Source: Leptospira bouyouniensis
Lineage (GTDB): Bacteria; Spirochaetota; Leptospiria; Leptospirales; Leptospiraceae
Direction: 5' to 3'
DNA length: 64,000 bases
NCBI RefSeq assembly: GCF_004769525.1
Contig: NZ_RQFT01000003.1
Span: forward strand, 248,001-312,000
The notes below the pieces were generated by a model, which was not told the origin of the DNA, searched no databases, and saw only the letters and a program-made list of their open reading frames with translations. The first letter of the stretch is position 1, and each line of letters starts with the position of its first letter. Shown here one piece after another: positions 27,084 to 38,106 of this stretch. A program made the translations under genes and the position numbers.

Positions 27084-27665
27084 ATGAAGAAATCACTTAT
27101 CGTATGTGCCTCTCTAATCGCATTTGTTGTATCTTGCGGATCCAATGATGGAGGCAGAAGAGACGCTACGACCGTAGGTAAAAATGGTTGGATTTTTGAA
27201 GGTTGGGCTTGTGCCCCAGACGCGGCGGCTGCAAAACGTGGTCAAAGCCCTGCTGAGTACTGCAAAGGAAAAGAAAAAGAGTTCGATTATCTTTACATGA
27301 AATTTTCTGCACGTGCATCTGACAAAGCAATCAAAGCGAATTCAGTAGCGATGAAACAATCAACATGCCGTGAAGCAGCTCGTTTACAAGTTGCTGGTGA
27401 TGGTTTGAAAAAAATCCTAGGTGAATACTTAGAACAAGCTTCAGGTGTATCCGATGGTCAATCTACTGGTTCCGTGATCGTTTCTGAATCAAAAGGTATT
27501 ATCAAAGGAGTTGGGGTTTATGACTGCTGCTCTCTTAACAACGAAACAGGAATCTGTGCAAACGTTGGTGAGCCAGAAACTTGGGAAGAATGTCAGTGCG
27601 TTGGATACCTCAGATATGCAGGTGGACAAAAAGCACTTGAAGCAAAAGCAACTGCTGCTCAGTAA
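27084..27665 (+). CDS. lipL21: outer-membrane lipoprotein LipL21
   Basis: Surface lipoprotein of 193 residues. The signal peptide ends FVVSC with lipid Cys18. Blocks that I recognise from LipL21 of Leptospira interrogans are present: DATTVG, the STCREA segment, GVSDG, KGVGVY and WEECQCV. In L. interrogans LipL21 is LIC10011, close to dnaA and gyrA; the same setting here supports orthology. Known work describes LipL21 as an abundant outer-membrane protein that binds peptidoglycan. The mature protein has nine cysteines including the lipidated one. It has its own promoter and a strong terminator, so it is monocistronic. Confidence 0.88.
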   Translation: MKKSLIVCASLIAFVVSCGSNDGGRRDATTVGKNGWIFEGWACAPDAAAAKRGQSPAEYCKGKEKEFDYLYMKFSARASDKAIKANSVAMKQSTCREAARLQVAGDGLKKILGEYLEQASGVSDGQSTGSVIVSESKGIIKGVGVYDCCSLNNETGICANVGEPETWEECQCVGYLRYAGGQKALEAKATAAQ

Positions 27666-27690
27666 TCTGACAACTTAGCTTTGTTTCGAA

Positions 27691-27720
27691 AAAGCCTCCG
27701 ATTTAGGAGGCTTTTTTTTT
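27691..27720 (+). terminator. strong rho-independent terminator of lipL21
   Basis: AAAGCCTCC (27691-27699) and GGAGGCTTT (27706-27714) form a perfect 9-base stem with a 6-base loop, followed by an unbroken T-run to 27720. It starts 25 bases after the lipL21 stop. Confidence 0.93.
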
Positions 27721-27777
27721 ACCTAGTATGGAATTGATTCTATCGATTTCTAAAACACAACGTCAATCTGAGAAGGA

Positions 27778-28161
27778 TTACTTTTTTGCCTTTGGTTCAA
27801 AGTAATGTTTGTGGATAAATTCTTGGACTACCTTATGTTCATTTGCTGCTAATGGTTTAAAGATCACAGATGTTGTCTTTCCCGAAGATCGATGGACAGT
27901 TCCAAAAATTTCCAATGGATTTTGGTTCAAAGAGAATTGGATTTTAAGATGATCACCTTCATAAAAAATTGCTGTTGTTTGAAACGCTAGACCACCCGTC
28001 CCTAAATCGGAAAGATGTCCGGTTACTGGGCCAGTTTTTGATTTTACTAGTTCAACAGTACAAGGAACATCTAATTTCACACGAGCATCTTTCCTTTTCT
28101 GTTTTGCCCCACCATATTTACTATAACTGTCAGAGAATATCGATTGTTTTGAATCTGCCAT
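27778..28161 (-). CDS. PilZ-domain protein
   Basis: Protein of 127 residues. The RxxxR motif of c-di-GMP-binding PilZ domains is present (Arg23 to Arg27 in KRKDARVKL), followed by the beta-barrel strand pattern and LSDLGTGGL at residues 50-58. The usual second motif is D/NxSxxG; here the Ser position is Gly, so binding strength is uncertain. It is cytoplasmic and may pass a c-di-GMP signal to a partner. It lies 10 bases after dusB on the same strand. Confidence 0.82.
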   Translation of the reverse strand: MADSKQSIFSDSYSKYGGAKQKRKDARVKLDVPCTVELVKSKTGPVTGHLSDLGTGGLAFQTTAIFYEGDHLKIQFSLNQNPLEIFGTVHRSSGKTTSVIFKPLAANEHKVVQEFIHKHYFEPKAKK

Positions 28162-28171
28162 TTCAGTTTCC

Positions 28172-29185
28172 TTACACGAGACTTACAAACGTTTCACAGT
28201 TTATACTCTCATTATTAATTTCGCTTGTTTCCAAAATGTTAGAATCCATTTGTACAGATTCTAATTTTTCTTTAAATTCATTCACTGAAGAAACAGAAAG
28301 AAGGTTTCGTTTGATATCTTCAGGGAATCCCAAATTTTCTATATATTTAATAAAATGTTTTCTAAATAAAATTAACGCATAATCGTCAGTAGACGGATAA
28401 AAATCTAACATCATGTCCAAATGTTCCAAAATCAAAGATCTGATTTGGAACCATGGCACCATTTGTTTTGGTGTATTCCCAAATACCCATGGGTTACCGA
28501 TTGCTTTTCTCCCAATCAAAACCAAATCAACACCATATTGTTTCTTTTTTTCCAAAGCTTCTTTGTATGTTTGTACATCACCATTCCCATAAATAGGAAC
28601 ATTTGCTTTTGCTTTAATTTCACCAATTGCATTCCAATCAGCAAAACCTGTATAAGCCATAACCTTTGTCCGTCCATGAACAGAAATCGCAGACACCCCA
28701 GAGTCTTCTAGTACTTTGACTGTTTCCAGATAATTTAAAGAATGAGAATCCCAACCCAATCGGATTTTTGCAGTAACAGGAAGGTTCGTTTTCTTTTTTA
28801 TCCCTTCAATCATCTTTCCTGCTAATCGTATGTTCTTAAGTAGTCCAGCCCCTGATCCATTATGAGAAACTTTTGAGACAGAACATCCCATATTCAAATC
28901 AATAATGTCTGGTTTTCTCTCTGCTGCGATTTCTGATGCTTGAACAACAGTATCTAAATCGGAACCAAAAATTTGGAAAACAATAGGACGTTCGATTTCT
29001 ACAAATCGAAACATATCCAATGATTTTGCATTTCCGAGTTTCAATTGTTCGGTGGAAACAAATTCAGTATAAGAAAATGCTGATCCAAATCTTTTTGTGA
29101 TTTGGCGATAAGGGCTATCAGAAATGCCAGCCATTGGCGACAAAGCTACATCACCCTCAATGATTACATTTCCTACCTTTACCAC
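28172..29185 (-). CDS. dusB: tRNA-dihydrouridine synthase
   Basis: FMN-dependent enzyme that reduces uridines in the tRNA D-loop. The 337-residue protein has the TIM-barrel opening LSPMAGISDSPYR, the catalytic Cys101 in NMGCSVSKV, SGAGLLKN, KIRLGWD, VHGRT and GNGDV. These motifs fit the DusB group best. The C-terminal helical domain (from about 245) is present. It starts 14 bases after the gyrA stop and is followed by the PilZ gene. Confidence 0.92.
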   Translation of the reverse strand: MVKVGNVIIEGDVALSPMAGISDSPYRQITKRFGSAFSYTEFVSTEQLKLGNAKSLDMFRFVEIERPIVFQIFGSDLDTVVQASEIAAERKPDIIDLNMGCSVSKVSHNGSGAGLLKNIRLAGKMIEGIKKKTNLPVTAKIRLGWDSHSLNYLETVKVLEDSGVSAISVHGRTKVMAYTGFADWNAIGEIKAKANVPIYGNGDVQTYKEALEKKKQYGVDLVLIGRKAIGNPWVFGNTPKQMVPWFQIRSLILEHLDMMLDFYPSTDDYALILFRKHFIKYIENLGFPEDIKRNLLSVSSVNEFKEKLESVQMDSNILETSEINNESINCETFVSLV

Positions 29186-29198
29186 TGTTATTTCCTAA

Positions 29199-31730
29199 TT
29201 AAGAATCAGCCTGGTCTGAATCAGATTCTCGAACGACTGCAAAGTCTTTCACAAAATCTTCGTCCTTAGTATTTACAACTTTAACACCCATTGCAGATCT
29301 ACCTACCATCGAAATGGTTTTGACCTCAACACGAATCGCCATACCAGATTGAGTGATGACTAGGAGTTCATCCTCTTCTTTTACTGAAGAAATTCCAACT
29401 GCCCGTCCATTTTTTTCACCAATTTTTAGATACGTCATTCCTTTTCCACCACGCCCTTTAGTGGAAAATTCTTCGAAATCAGTTCGTTTTCCGAATCCAT
29501 TTTCAGAGATACAAAACAAATTTGTATTAGGTTCTACTTTGGTGATCCCGGCAATTTCATCATCTTCCTCTAACTTCATTGCTGTGACACCGGAAGCAGT
29601 ACGACCTTGGGATCTTAATTCATTTAAATTCATTCGAATCGCAAGTCCGTTTTTGCTTCCGATAAAAACATCATAGTTGTTTGGGTTGGCAATCACATCA
29701 ATGAGTTCATCCCCTTCGCGAAGACCGATCGCAATGATTCCTGATTTTTTAGTATTCGTGAATTCATCCAATTGGATTTTTTTCACAAATCCTTCACGTG
29801 TCACCATCAGTAAATAGGATTCATCAAAATTTCTAAATGTAAACAATGAGGTAATCATTTCATCATCATTCAAATTGATGACTGCCTTCAGTGATTTCCC
29901 ACGAGCTTCCTTTGTTGCTATTGGCAACTCATACACTTTCATCAGGAATGCCCTTCCTTTATTGGAAAACAACATCAAGTTATCATGAGTCATGGCGCTA
30001 CTTAGTTTTTTGACAAAGTCTTCTCGCTTTGTTGAGATCCCTTGCACACCCTTTCCACCGCGTTTTTGTCGTCGGAAAGTATCCATAGGAAGTCGTTTGA
30101 TGAACATGTCTTCAGAAAGTTGTACAACCACTTCTTCATCAGCGATCAAATCTTCTGCGTTAAAGGTTGAAGATTCAAGAGATTCCAAACTAATTTCTGT
30201 AGAACGAGTATTTCCAAAAGATTGAGAAACTTTACCAAGTTCATCACAAATAATCGATTTTACTCTTTCAGGTTTTGCTAAAATATCTTCAAGGTCAGCA
30301 ATAAGAAGTCGCACTTGCTCCAATTCATCGATGATTTTTTGAACTTCTAAAGAGGTTAACCTTTGTAAGCGCATCTCTAGAATTGCATCAGCTTGTAATT
30401 CTGATAATGCAAACGTTGCCATTAAGGAACTTTGAGCTTCTTTCACATCTTTCGATGCTCGAATGATTCGAATCACTTCATCAATGTTTTCAAGAGCAAT
30501 TCTTAATCCTTCTAATATATGAGCTCGTTTTTGAGCTTTGTCTAAATCAAACTCAGTTCGCCTAACAACAACTTCGCGCCTATGTTCTGCGTAGGATTTT
30601 AATATTTCTTTAAGGGAGAAAATTTTAGGACGATTGTCCAAAATCGCAAGCATGGTAATTCCATAACTCACCTGCAATTGCGTTAATTTAAATAATTGGT
30701 TTAAAATAACTTGAGCATTTGCATCTTTTTTGACATGAATTTCAACTCTGATTCCTTTTCGGTCAGAGAGGTCTAAAATTTCTGAAATACCTTCGATAAG
30801 TTTTTCATTAACAAGATCGCCTATTTTTTCAAGAAGGTTCTTTTTGTTTACTTGGTAAGGAATTTCATGAATAACAATGATCTCACGACCTTTGTTATTT
30901 TCAATGATCTCCACTTTGGATCGAATCCGAATCGAACCTTTACCAGTGGCATAAGCCTGGTATAATCCTTCTCCTCCGATAATGATACCACCGGTAGGAA
31001 AATCAGGACCAGGTAAAATTTTCATGAGCTCTGGTAGGGTGATATCCGGATTTTGGATCATCGCTATCACAGCATTTACCGCTTCTTTTAAGTTATGCGG
31101 AGGAATGTTTGTTGCCATCCCCACAGCAATTCCCGTCGAACCATTGACTAATATGTTAGGAAAATTTGCTGGTAAAACATCAGGTTGCTGTCTCGTATCA
31201 TCAAAGTTTGGTGAAAAACTAACGGTATTTTTTTCAATATCTTTTAGAAGTTCTTCCGCAAGTTTTGTGAGGCGCGCTTCCGTATAACGATAAGCCGCTG
31301 CATTATCCCCATCGACAGATCCAAAGTTACCTTGGCCATCAATCAATGTTTCTCGCATAGAGAAGGTTTGTGCCATACGAACCATAGTTTCGTAAACAGC
31401 TGAGTCACCATGTGGGTGGTAGTTACCTATCACTTCCCCAACAATCTTTGCTGATTTTACATAAGGTCTGTCAGAGCGCCATGCCCTTTCATTCATCGCA
31501 TGTAAAACACGTCTATGAACTGGTTTTAATCCATCACGCACATCAGGAAGTGCACGACCAACGATAACGCTCATCGCATAATCAAGGTAAGCTTCCTTCA
31601 TTTGGTCTTCGATTTCAACCGGAATGACCCTGACTCCAGCTTTTAAGGCTCCGGCTACGTCTGGTCTACCGGATAAATTGAGTGCTAAGGTTTTGTTTGA
31701 TTCGTTTTCTTGGCCGTTTTGTTCGGTCAT
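29199..31730 (-). CDS. gyrA: DNA gyrase subunit A
   Basis: Breakage-reunion subunit of gyrase, 843 residues. Catalytic Tyr149 is in AAAYRYTEARL. The quinolone-pocket stretch HPHGDSAVYETMVRM has Ser110 and Glu114 at the positions of E. coli Ser83 and Asp87. The C-terminal beta-pinwheel with repeated blades (FANLKxRG-type units such as GKGVQGIST and GRGGKGMTYLK) wraps DNA. About 25 residues precede the usual start region. It follows gyrB by 19 bases in the origin-linked operon. Confidence 0.97.
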   Translation of the reverse strand: MTEQNGQENESNKTLALNLSGRPDVAGALKAGVRVIPVEIEDQMKEAYLDYAMSVIVGRALPDVRDGLKPVHRRVLHAMNERAWRSDRPYVKSAKIVGEVIGNYHPHGDSAVYETMVRMAQTFSMRETLIDGQGNFGSVDGDNAAAYRYTEARLTKLAEELLKDIEKNTVSFSPNFDDTRQQPDVLPANFPNILVNGSTGIAVGMATNIPPHNLKEAVNAVIAMIQNPDITLPELMKILPGPDFPTGGIIIGGEGLYQAYATGKGSIRIRSKVEIIENNKGREIIVIHEIPYQVNKKNLLEKIGDLVNEKLIEGISEILDLSDRKGIRVEIHVKKDANAQVILNQLFKLTQLQVSYGITMLAILDNRPKIFSLKEILKSYAEHRREVVVRRTEFDLDKAQKRAHILEGLRIALENIDEVIRIIRASKDVKEAQSSLMATFALSELQADAILEMRLQRLTSLEVQKIIDELEQVRLLIADLEDILAKPERVKSIICDELGKVSQSFGNTRSTEISLESLESSTFNAEDLIADEEVVVQLSEDMFIKRLPMDTFRRQKRGGKGVQGISTKREDFVKKLSSAMTHDNLMLFSNKGRAFLMKVYELPIATKEARGKSLKAVINLNDDEMITSLFTFRNFDESYLLMVTREGFVKKIQLDEFTNTKKSGIIAIGLREGDELIDVIANPNNYDVFIGSKNGLAIRMNLNELRSQGRTASGVTAMKLEEDDEIAGITKVEPNTNLFCISENGFGKRTDFEEFSTKGRGGKGMTYLKIGEKNGRAVGISSVKEEDELLVITQSGMAIRVEVKTISMVGRSAMGVKVVNTKDEDFVKDFAVVRESDSDQADS

Positions 31731-31749
31731 TTGATTTTCCTAATTCCGA

Positions 31750-33675
<1,926 letters not shown>

Positions 33676-33746
33676 TTAAGATACCCTATAGGAAGTATCC
33701 TAGAAACACCCTCGAAGGGCAAGTGAAATCGGGGGAAACGGTGGGT

Positions 33747-34070
33747 TTAAGACCTTGGATTTTGGAATTCATTTCCCGTTTTGAATTGGATTTTTTCCAA
33801 TAAAAACGGGCTTGTGATTCGATTGATTTTTTGTAAAAGTTCTGATTTTTGGAACTCCAATTCCTGAGAAACCATGGAATGACGGCAAACAACTGTCAGT
33901 TTTTTACTGATAATGGATTTTGGAAAACTCTGTTTGCCAAACACCTCTCCAACAATGTCATTCCATTGTATTTGGAGTTTTTTCAGAATTTGGTCTTGGA
34001 AAACAGATTCCCGATCCAAACCCAATTTTTCGAGACTTTGGAAGAGTTCAGAGAGTTCTACTTTTTTCAT
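33747..34070 (-). CDS. DUF721 / DciA-like protein
   Basis: The 107-residue protein has the DUF721 pattern: W-x-x-IVG (IQWNDIVGEVFG), SFPKSIISKKLTVVC, QELEFQKSELLQKIN and a short C-terminal strand (EKIQFKTG). DciA proteins of this family load or assist the replicative helicase in bacteria without DnaC or DnaI. Its position after recF and before gyrB in the origin operon fits. It overlaps recF by 4 bases (ATGA). Confidence 0.82.
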   Translation of the reverse strand: MKKVELSELFQSLEKLGLDRESVFQDQILKKLQIQWNDIVGEVFGKQSFPKSIISKKLTVVCRHSMVSQELEFQKSELLQKINRITSPFLLEKIQFKTGNEFQNPRS

Positions 34071-35170
34071 ATTCCAGTCAACTCCTTCACTTTACCTGAT
34101 TCGATTTGATAAATTTCTTTATCGACTGTTAGGTTTCCGACATACTCATTGATCCCTTCCAAATCAGTGGTGGTAAAAAATGCCTGACCACACTCCGAAA
34201 TCAAATTCACAAAATATTCTCTTCTTTTGACATCGAGTTCTCGGATGATATCGTCAATGAGAAGCACAGGTGCTTCTCCTGTTGTATCCCGGATCATTTG
34301 AAAACAAGCAGTCTTTAAAGCAATGACAGCACTTCTTTTTTGGCCTTGTGATCCGAAACCACTTAAGTCTTTATCATCAAATCCGATGGGCAATGTATCT
34401 CGATGGTTACCACAACTTGTGTAACCGATAGATTTGTCTTTTCGTAAGTTATCAAATAACCTTTGTTTGTGTTCTTCTTTGGAAGATACATTTGGTTTAT
34501 ATGTAAGATGAAATGGATCTTTGCCAGAGCTTAGTTGTAAAAGATTTTGATGAAAGTAACCTGCTAAACTCTGAATGGTTTTAGTTCTAATTTCTCTGAT
34601 TTCTGCGTCATGTTCAATGATCGGTTCGTCCCAAATTCCAATTTCCCTATCATTAATATTTTCTTTTTTTAAAGCCGCATTCCTTTGTTTTACTAAACGA
34701 TCATATTCAATGAGTTGTTTTAAATAATAACGATTTGTGGAAGAAATAAATGCATCTAAAAACCGTCTCCTTTCCACATTTCCATCTTCTATAATTAGAA
34801 TATCTGGTGGACTCATTACGATGGAACGAAAGTAACCTACATAGTCGGAGATTTTCTTAAATTCTTCTCCATTCACTTTTAATTTTTTTCGTTTTGTATG
34901 TGAATGTTCGATTCCATATTCAAATAAATAATCATTCCCTTCTGATTCAAATTCAGCACGGATAAATGTGTCAGAAGTATCCCAACGTAAAAGTTGGTTT
35001 TGGTCTGATTCACGAAAACTTTTTAAATAGGATAAAAGCGAAATGGATTCGAGTAAATTTGTCTTCCCTTCTCCATTGTTTCCAATGAAGAAGACAAGAC
35101 GTGATTTGAATGTAAGTTGAGTTTCTTCGTGGTTACGAAAATTTTTGATGTATATTCTTTTGAGAAACAT
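34067..35170 (-). CDS. recF: DNA replication and repair protein RecF
   Basis: SMC-like ATPase that helps load RecA at gaps. It has 367 residues. The opening FLKRIYIKNFRNHEE, Walker A GNNGEGKTNLLES, the signature LSGFGSQGQKRS and Walker B PVLLIDDIIRELD are all present. The ATG start at 35170 overlaps the dnaN stop by one base (TGATG); an in-frame TTG at 35173 is less likely. It is coupled both to dnaN and to the DUF721 gene. Confidence 0.95.
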   Translation of the reverse strand: MFLKRIYIKNFRNHEETQLTFKSRLVFFIGNNGEGKTNLLESISLLSYLKSFRESDQNQLLRWDTSDTFIRAEFESEGNDYLFEYGIEHSHTKRKKLKVNGEEFKKISDYVGYFRSIVMSPPDILIIEDGNVERRRFLDAFISSTNRYYLKQLIEYDRLVKQRNAALKKENINDREIGIWDEPIIEHDAEIREIRTKTIQSLAGYFHQNLLQLSSGKDPFHLTYKPNVSSKEEHKQRLFDNLRKDKSIGYTSCGNHRDTLPIGFDDKDLSGFGSQGQKRSAVIALKTACFQMIRDTTGEAPVLLIDDIIRELDVKRREYFVNLISECGQAFFTTTDLEGINEYVGNLTVDKEIYQIESGKVKELTGI

Positions 35171-36288
35171 CAAAGTTTCATTGGCATTATGACAGAAACA
35201 AAATCACTGTCAGATGGATCCTTAAATAACACAGGAGCACTCGAAGTTGTAAATTCTAAAATTACTTCTGGGTCATCCACAGCCTTCACTACATCACTTA
35301 AATAATCCCCTTTGAATGCGATGGTAATCGCTTCACCATTGTATTCAATTGGCATATTGTGATCGAACATCATCGTTCCTGGATTGGATGAACTAATGTT
35401 TACATTTCCTTTACTAAAAGCCAAACGAATTTGTTTCGATGGTTCTTCTGCTGAAATCAAAGCTTGTTTCAAAAATGTAAGGAAGTCAGCTTTCACAACA
35501 CGAACTGATTCAGTGGTTTGTTTAGGAATCACTTGTTCGTAATCAGGGAAATTACCATCAATGAGTTTAAAAAGAAGTTCAACGTTTCCAGATGAAACAT
35601 AAATTTGTTCTTCCACAAATCCAATCTTTGCAGTTTCTTTTCCTTCCATCATTTTTAACATTTCGCGAACAGCTTTATGAGGGATAATCACTCCATTTTT
35701 GAATGGAAATTGTTTTGGAAATTTACGAACAATTTTTGATAAACGACGTCCATCTGTTCCCACAACAATTAAATCAGTGTTATCTGGTTTTAAAAACAAA
35801 CCATTGAATACAAAACGAGTTTCTTCGATTGCCATTGCATAAGATGTTTTACGAAACATTTCACGAATCGTTTGGCAAGGAAACTCAACAACACTTGACT
35901 CATCTACTTTTGGAATTGTTTTAATATCTTCGGAATCAATTCCATTCACTTTGAACTTAGTATCCATTTTTCCAGAAGCATCAGTGATCGTAGTTTCTGA
36001 ATTTTCAGATTGTTCGGTGGTTGTCAGTAGACTTGTATCAAAATTTAAATTTTTAAAAATATTGGAGAGTTGTTTTGCGGGAAGTGATGCCGTTCCTTTT
36101 TCTCCAATGGTGGAAGGAACAGAAGTTTTGATTGCGATCTCTAAATCAGTCGCTGAAAGATACACTTCGTTCTCACCAGTTTGTATTTTTAAATTGGAAA
36201 GAGCCGACTTGATCTCTCTCACTGAGATCACTCCATCCACTGAGTTAATTGCTTTTAGGAATTCTGTAGTATTGACAGTGAATTTCAT
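35170..36288 (-). CDS. dnaN: DNA polymerase III beta sliding clamp
   Basis: Ring-forming processivity factor, 372 residues, with three repeated clamp domains. The N-terminal MKFTVNTTEFLKAIN, the middle NGLFLKPDNTDLIVVGTDGRRLS (a hallmark of domain 2) and the C-terminal SVIMPMKL are typical. It lies after a 246-base gap from dnaA, which holds the origin candidate, and is coupled to recF. Confidence 0.96.
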   Translation of the reverse strand: MKFTVNTTEFLKAINSVDGVISVREIKSALSNLKIQTGENEVYLSATDLEIAIKTSVPSTIGEKGTASLPAKQLSNIFKNLNFDTSLLTTTEQSENSETTITDASGKMDTKFKVNGIDSEDIKTIPKVDESSVVEFPCQTIREMFRKTSYAMAIEETRFVFNGLFLKPDNTDLIVVGTDGRRLSKIVRKFPKQFPFKNGVIIPHKAVREMLKMMEGKETAKIGFVEEQIYVSSGNVELLFKLIDGNFPDYEQVIPKQTTESVRVVKADFLTFLKQALISAEEPSKQIRLAFSKGNVNISSSNPGTMMFDHNMPIEYNGEAITIAFKGDYLSDVVKAVDDPEVILEFTTSSAPVLFKDPSDSDFVSVIMPMKL

Positions 36289-36296
36289 TTTTCCTC

Positions 36297-36521
36297 TTCT
36301 TATTATTAATATTATATATCTTTATATATATTATGTCGTTTCCGTTGGTTCTGTCAGTATGTTGATAAAGCCTGGAAAGTTCAATTTTTATTGAATTATG
36401 TCAGGTTTTTTCCATTTGGCAAGTGTGAATATTTATGTCCCTTTGAACAATTCATGCGACAAATTTGGAACCATAAGACTAGACTATGTCCTATCGACAG
36501 TTTATCGACAGTCTATCTTGG
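36297..36521. other. candidate replication origin in the dnaA-dnaN gap
   Basis: Bases 36297-36333 are almost pure A/T (ATTATTAATATTATATATC and on), a plausible unwinding element. At 36360-36368 TGTTGATAA differs at one base from a DnaA box on the minus strand. At 36491-36521 three units beginning CTATCGACAG, TTATCGACAG and CTATCTTGG repeat at 11-base spacing; TTATCGACA differs at one base from TTATCCACA. Direct proof of an origin is lacking; the adjacent dnaA, dnaN, recF and gyrBA genes are the main support. Confidence 0.55.
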
Positions 36522-36534
36522 TGTTAGTGACAGA

Positions 36535-37860
36535 TTATTGGAAGCTAATCTTGTGTTTGATGGAGTGAAACAGATCTTCCCATTGTGGTTCCGATTTCAT
36601 CCTTTCTTTGAATTTATCGATTCCATGGATCACGGTAGAGTGTGTCGTCGAAAAAATACGACCGATTTGGGCCTTGGGAACATTGAGAACATCGTGGAGG
36701 AGGAGCATACAAAGATGCCTTGGAGGGATAAAATCTGCTTTTCGGCTCTTCCCAAGTAAATCTTTTCTAGCAACGTTGGTTCGGTCACAAACCAAATCGA
36801 TCACCATATCGGGACTGAATCCAATTCGTTTTTTATTCGTTAGAAACCGTGCTTCTGCAATTTCTTTGATTTTGTCTTCGGTAAGTAAAAAATACTCATA
36901 CGCTTTTTTATATAAAACCAAATCATTGACAATCCCAATCAATGCCCGCGAATCACCTTCTAAACGTTCGGCGAGCCAATGGAGTAAATTGTCACTTGCT
37001 GGTATATTAAATTCTGAAAAACTATTTTTGAGTAATGCCTTTCTTAAATCTATGTCATGTGATTTGATATCTGCCTGCAAACCATGCACAAACCTAGATT
37101 TAAGTCTATCATGTAGAGGGAGTTCGTAACTTGGACGATCTGATGCGATGACAATTTGTCGTTTGCGATCGTATAAAAAATTAAAGAGCGCAAAAAACTC
37201 TTCTTGGGTTTTTTCAGCCCCACCATTCAAAAATTGTATGTCATCAAACAAAAGAACATTGTAGGATTGGTAACGAATTTTAAATGACTCGAGTGCTTCA
37301 CGATTATTTTGGCGTACCGTAAAAATGAATTCGTTTAGAAACGATGTACTGTTAACATACCGAACCGTTTTCCAAGGATCCTTTTTTTTGATCTCATTTC
37401 CTATTGCGTGAAGTAAATGTGTTTTTCCAACTCCAACGGGTCCAAATAAATACAAAGGATTGTATTTACCCGGTTGCTCTACGACACTTTTTGCTGCTGT
37501 GTAAGCAATCCGATTGGAATCTGAAGTGATATAATTTTGAAAAATATATTCTGGATTAAGATCAGAATCAGAATCATCAAATTTTGATTGGATGACATCT
37601 TTTAAAACATGTGATGATGTTTCTGATTCGGTCAGAATTGATACCCGAAACCTGTCTCCTACCACTTGGTATACGGCTTCTTCAATAAAACTGATGTATT
37701 TTGTTTCTACATGACGTTTGATGCCACCCGAAGGTGCCATTAAGTGAACCACTTGGTTCTCCCACTTATCAAATCGAAGTGGTGCAATGAAATTGGAAAA
37801 GTACTTGGGAGGTATCTGTTTCGATATTTCTTCTAATATTTCTTCCCAACGTTTGTCCAA
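36535..37860 (-). CDS. dnaA: chromosomal replication initiator DnaA
   Basis: Initiator ATPase of 441 residues. Domain I is residues 1-75. A short linker follows. The AAA+ domain has Walker A GPVGVGKTHLL (140-150) and Walker B LLFDDIQFL. Domain IV with the helix-turn-helix is about 350-441. In domain IV the usual RDHTTV motif reads TTHSTV (about 405-410), so an Asp that contacts the DnaA box in E. coli is Thr here. The start is TTG at 37860 with GGGGA upstream. The gene is read leftwards toward dnaN. Confidence 0.96.
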   Translation of the reverse strand: MDKRWEEILEEISKQIPPKYFSNFIAPLRFDKWENQVVHLMAPSGGIKRHVETKYISFIEEAVYQVVGDRFRVSILTESETSSHVLKDVIQSKFDDSDSDLNPEYIFQNYITSDSNRIAYTAAKSVVEQPGKYNPLYLFGPVGVGKTHLLHAIGNEIKKKDPWKTVRYVNSTSFLNEFIFTVRQNNREALESFKIRYQSYNVLLFDDIQFLNGGAEKTQEEFFALFNFLYDRKRQIVIASDRPSYELPLHDRLKSRFVHGLQADIKSHDIDLRKALLKNSFSEFNIPASDNLLHWLAERLEGDSRALIGIVNDLVLYKKAYEYFLLTEDKIKEIAEARFLTNKKRIGFSPDMVIDLVCDRTNVARKDLLGKSRKADFIPPRHLCMLLLHDVLNVPKAQIGRIFSTTHSTVIHGIDKFKERMKSEPQWEDLFHSIKHKISFQ

Positions 37861-37889
37861 GCTTCCCCGCCCTAAATGTGAAATCGGGT

Positions 37890-37920
37890 ACTATACTTTT
37901 AGCAAGTAGGTAGAATTCAA
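37890..37920 (-). promoter_or_regulatory. possible dnaA promoter
   Basis: On the minus strand TATAGT (37890-37895) lies about 30 bases before the dnaA start, with TTGAAT 19 bases further upstream. The spacing is long, so this is weak evidence. The rest of the 246-base gap up to holB is AT-rich, especially 38010-38105, and I see no DnaA-box match in it. Confidence 0.3.
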
Positions 37921-38106
37921 ATGAAAAATCGGAAAACGATCCAAACTGGAAAAAATAGTCGAACCGAATAAAAAAATTATGTCCCTTTACTGGCTTGACA
38001 AAGAATTTTAATTTAACGAATATTAGGTGTATAAATTAAATTAACTAATTTCTATACAAATTTTTTATTTAAGTAAAATTAAAGTAAATTGAAATCTAAT
38101 TTTGAA

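Noticed and set aside
38010..38105. AT-rich stretch upstream of dnaA as replication origin
   Set aside because: It is AT-rich but has no DnaA-box-like sequence; the dnaA-dnaN gap is better supported.
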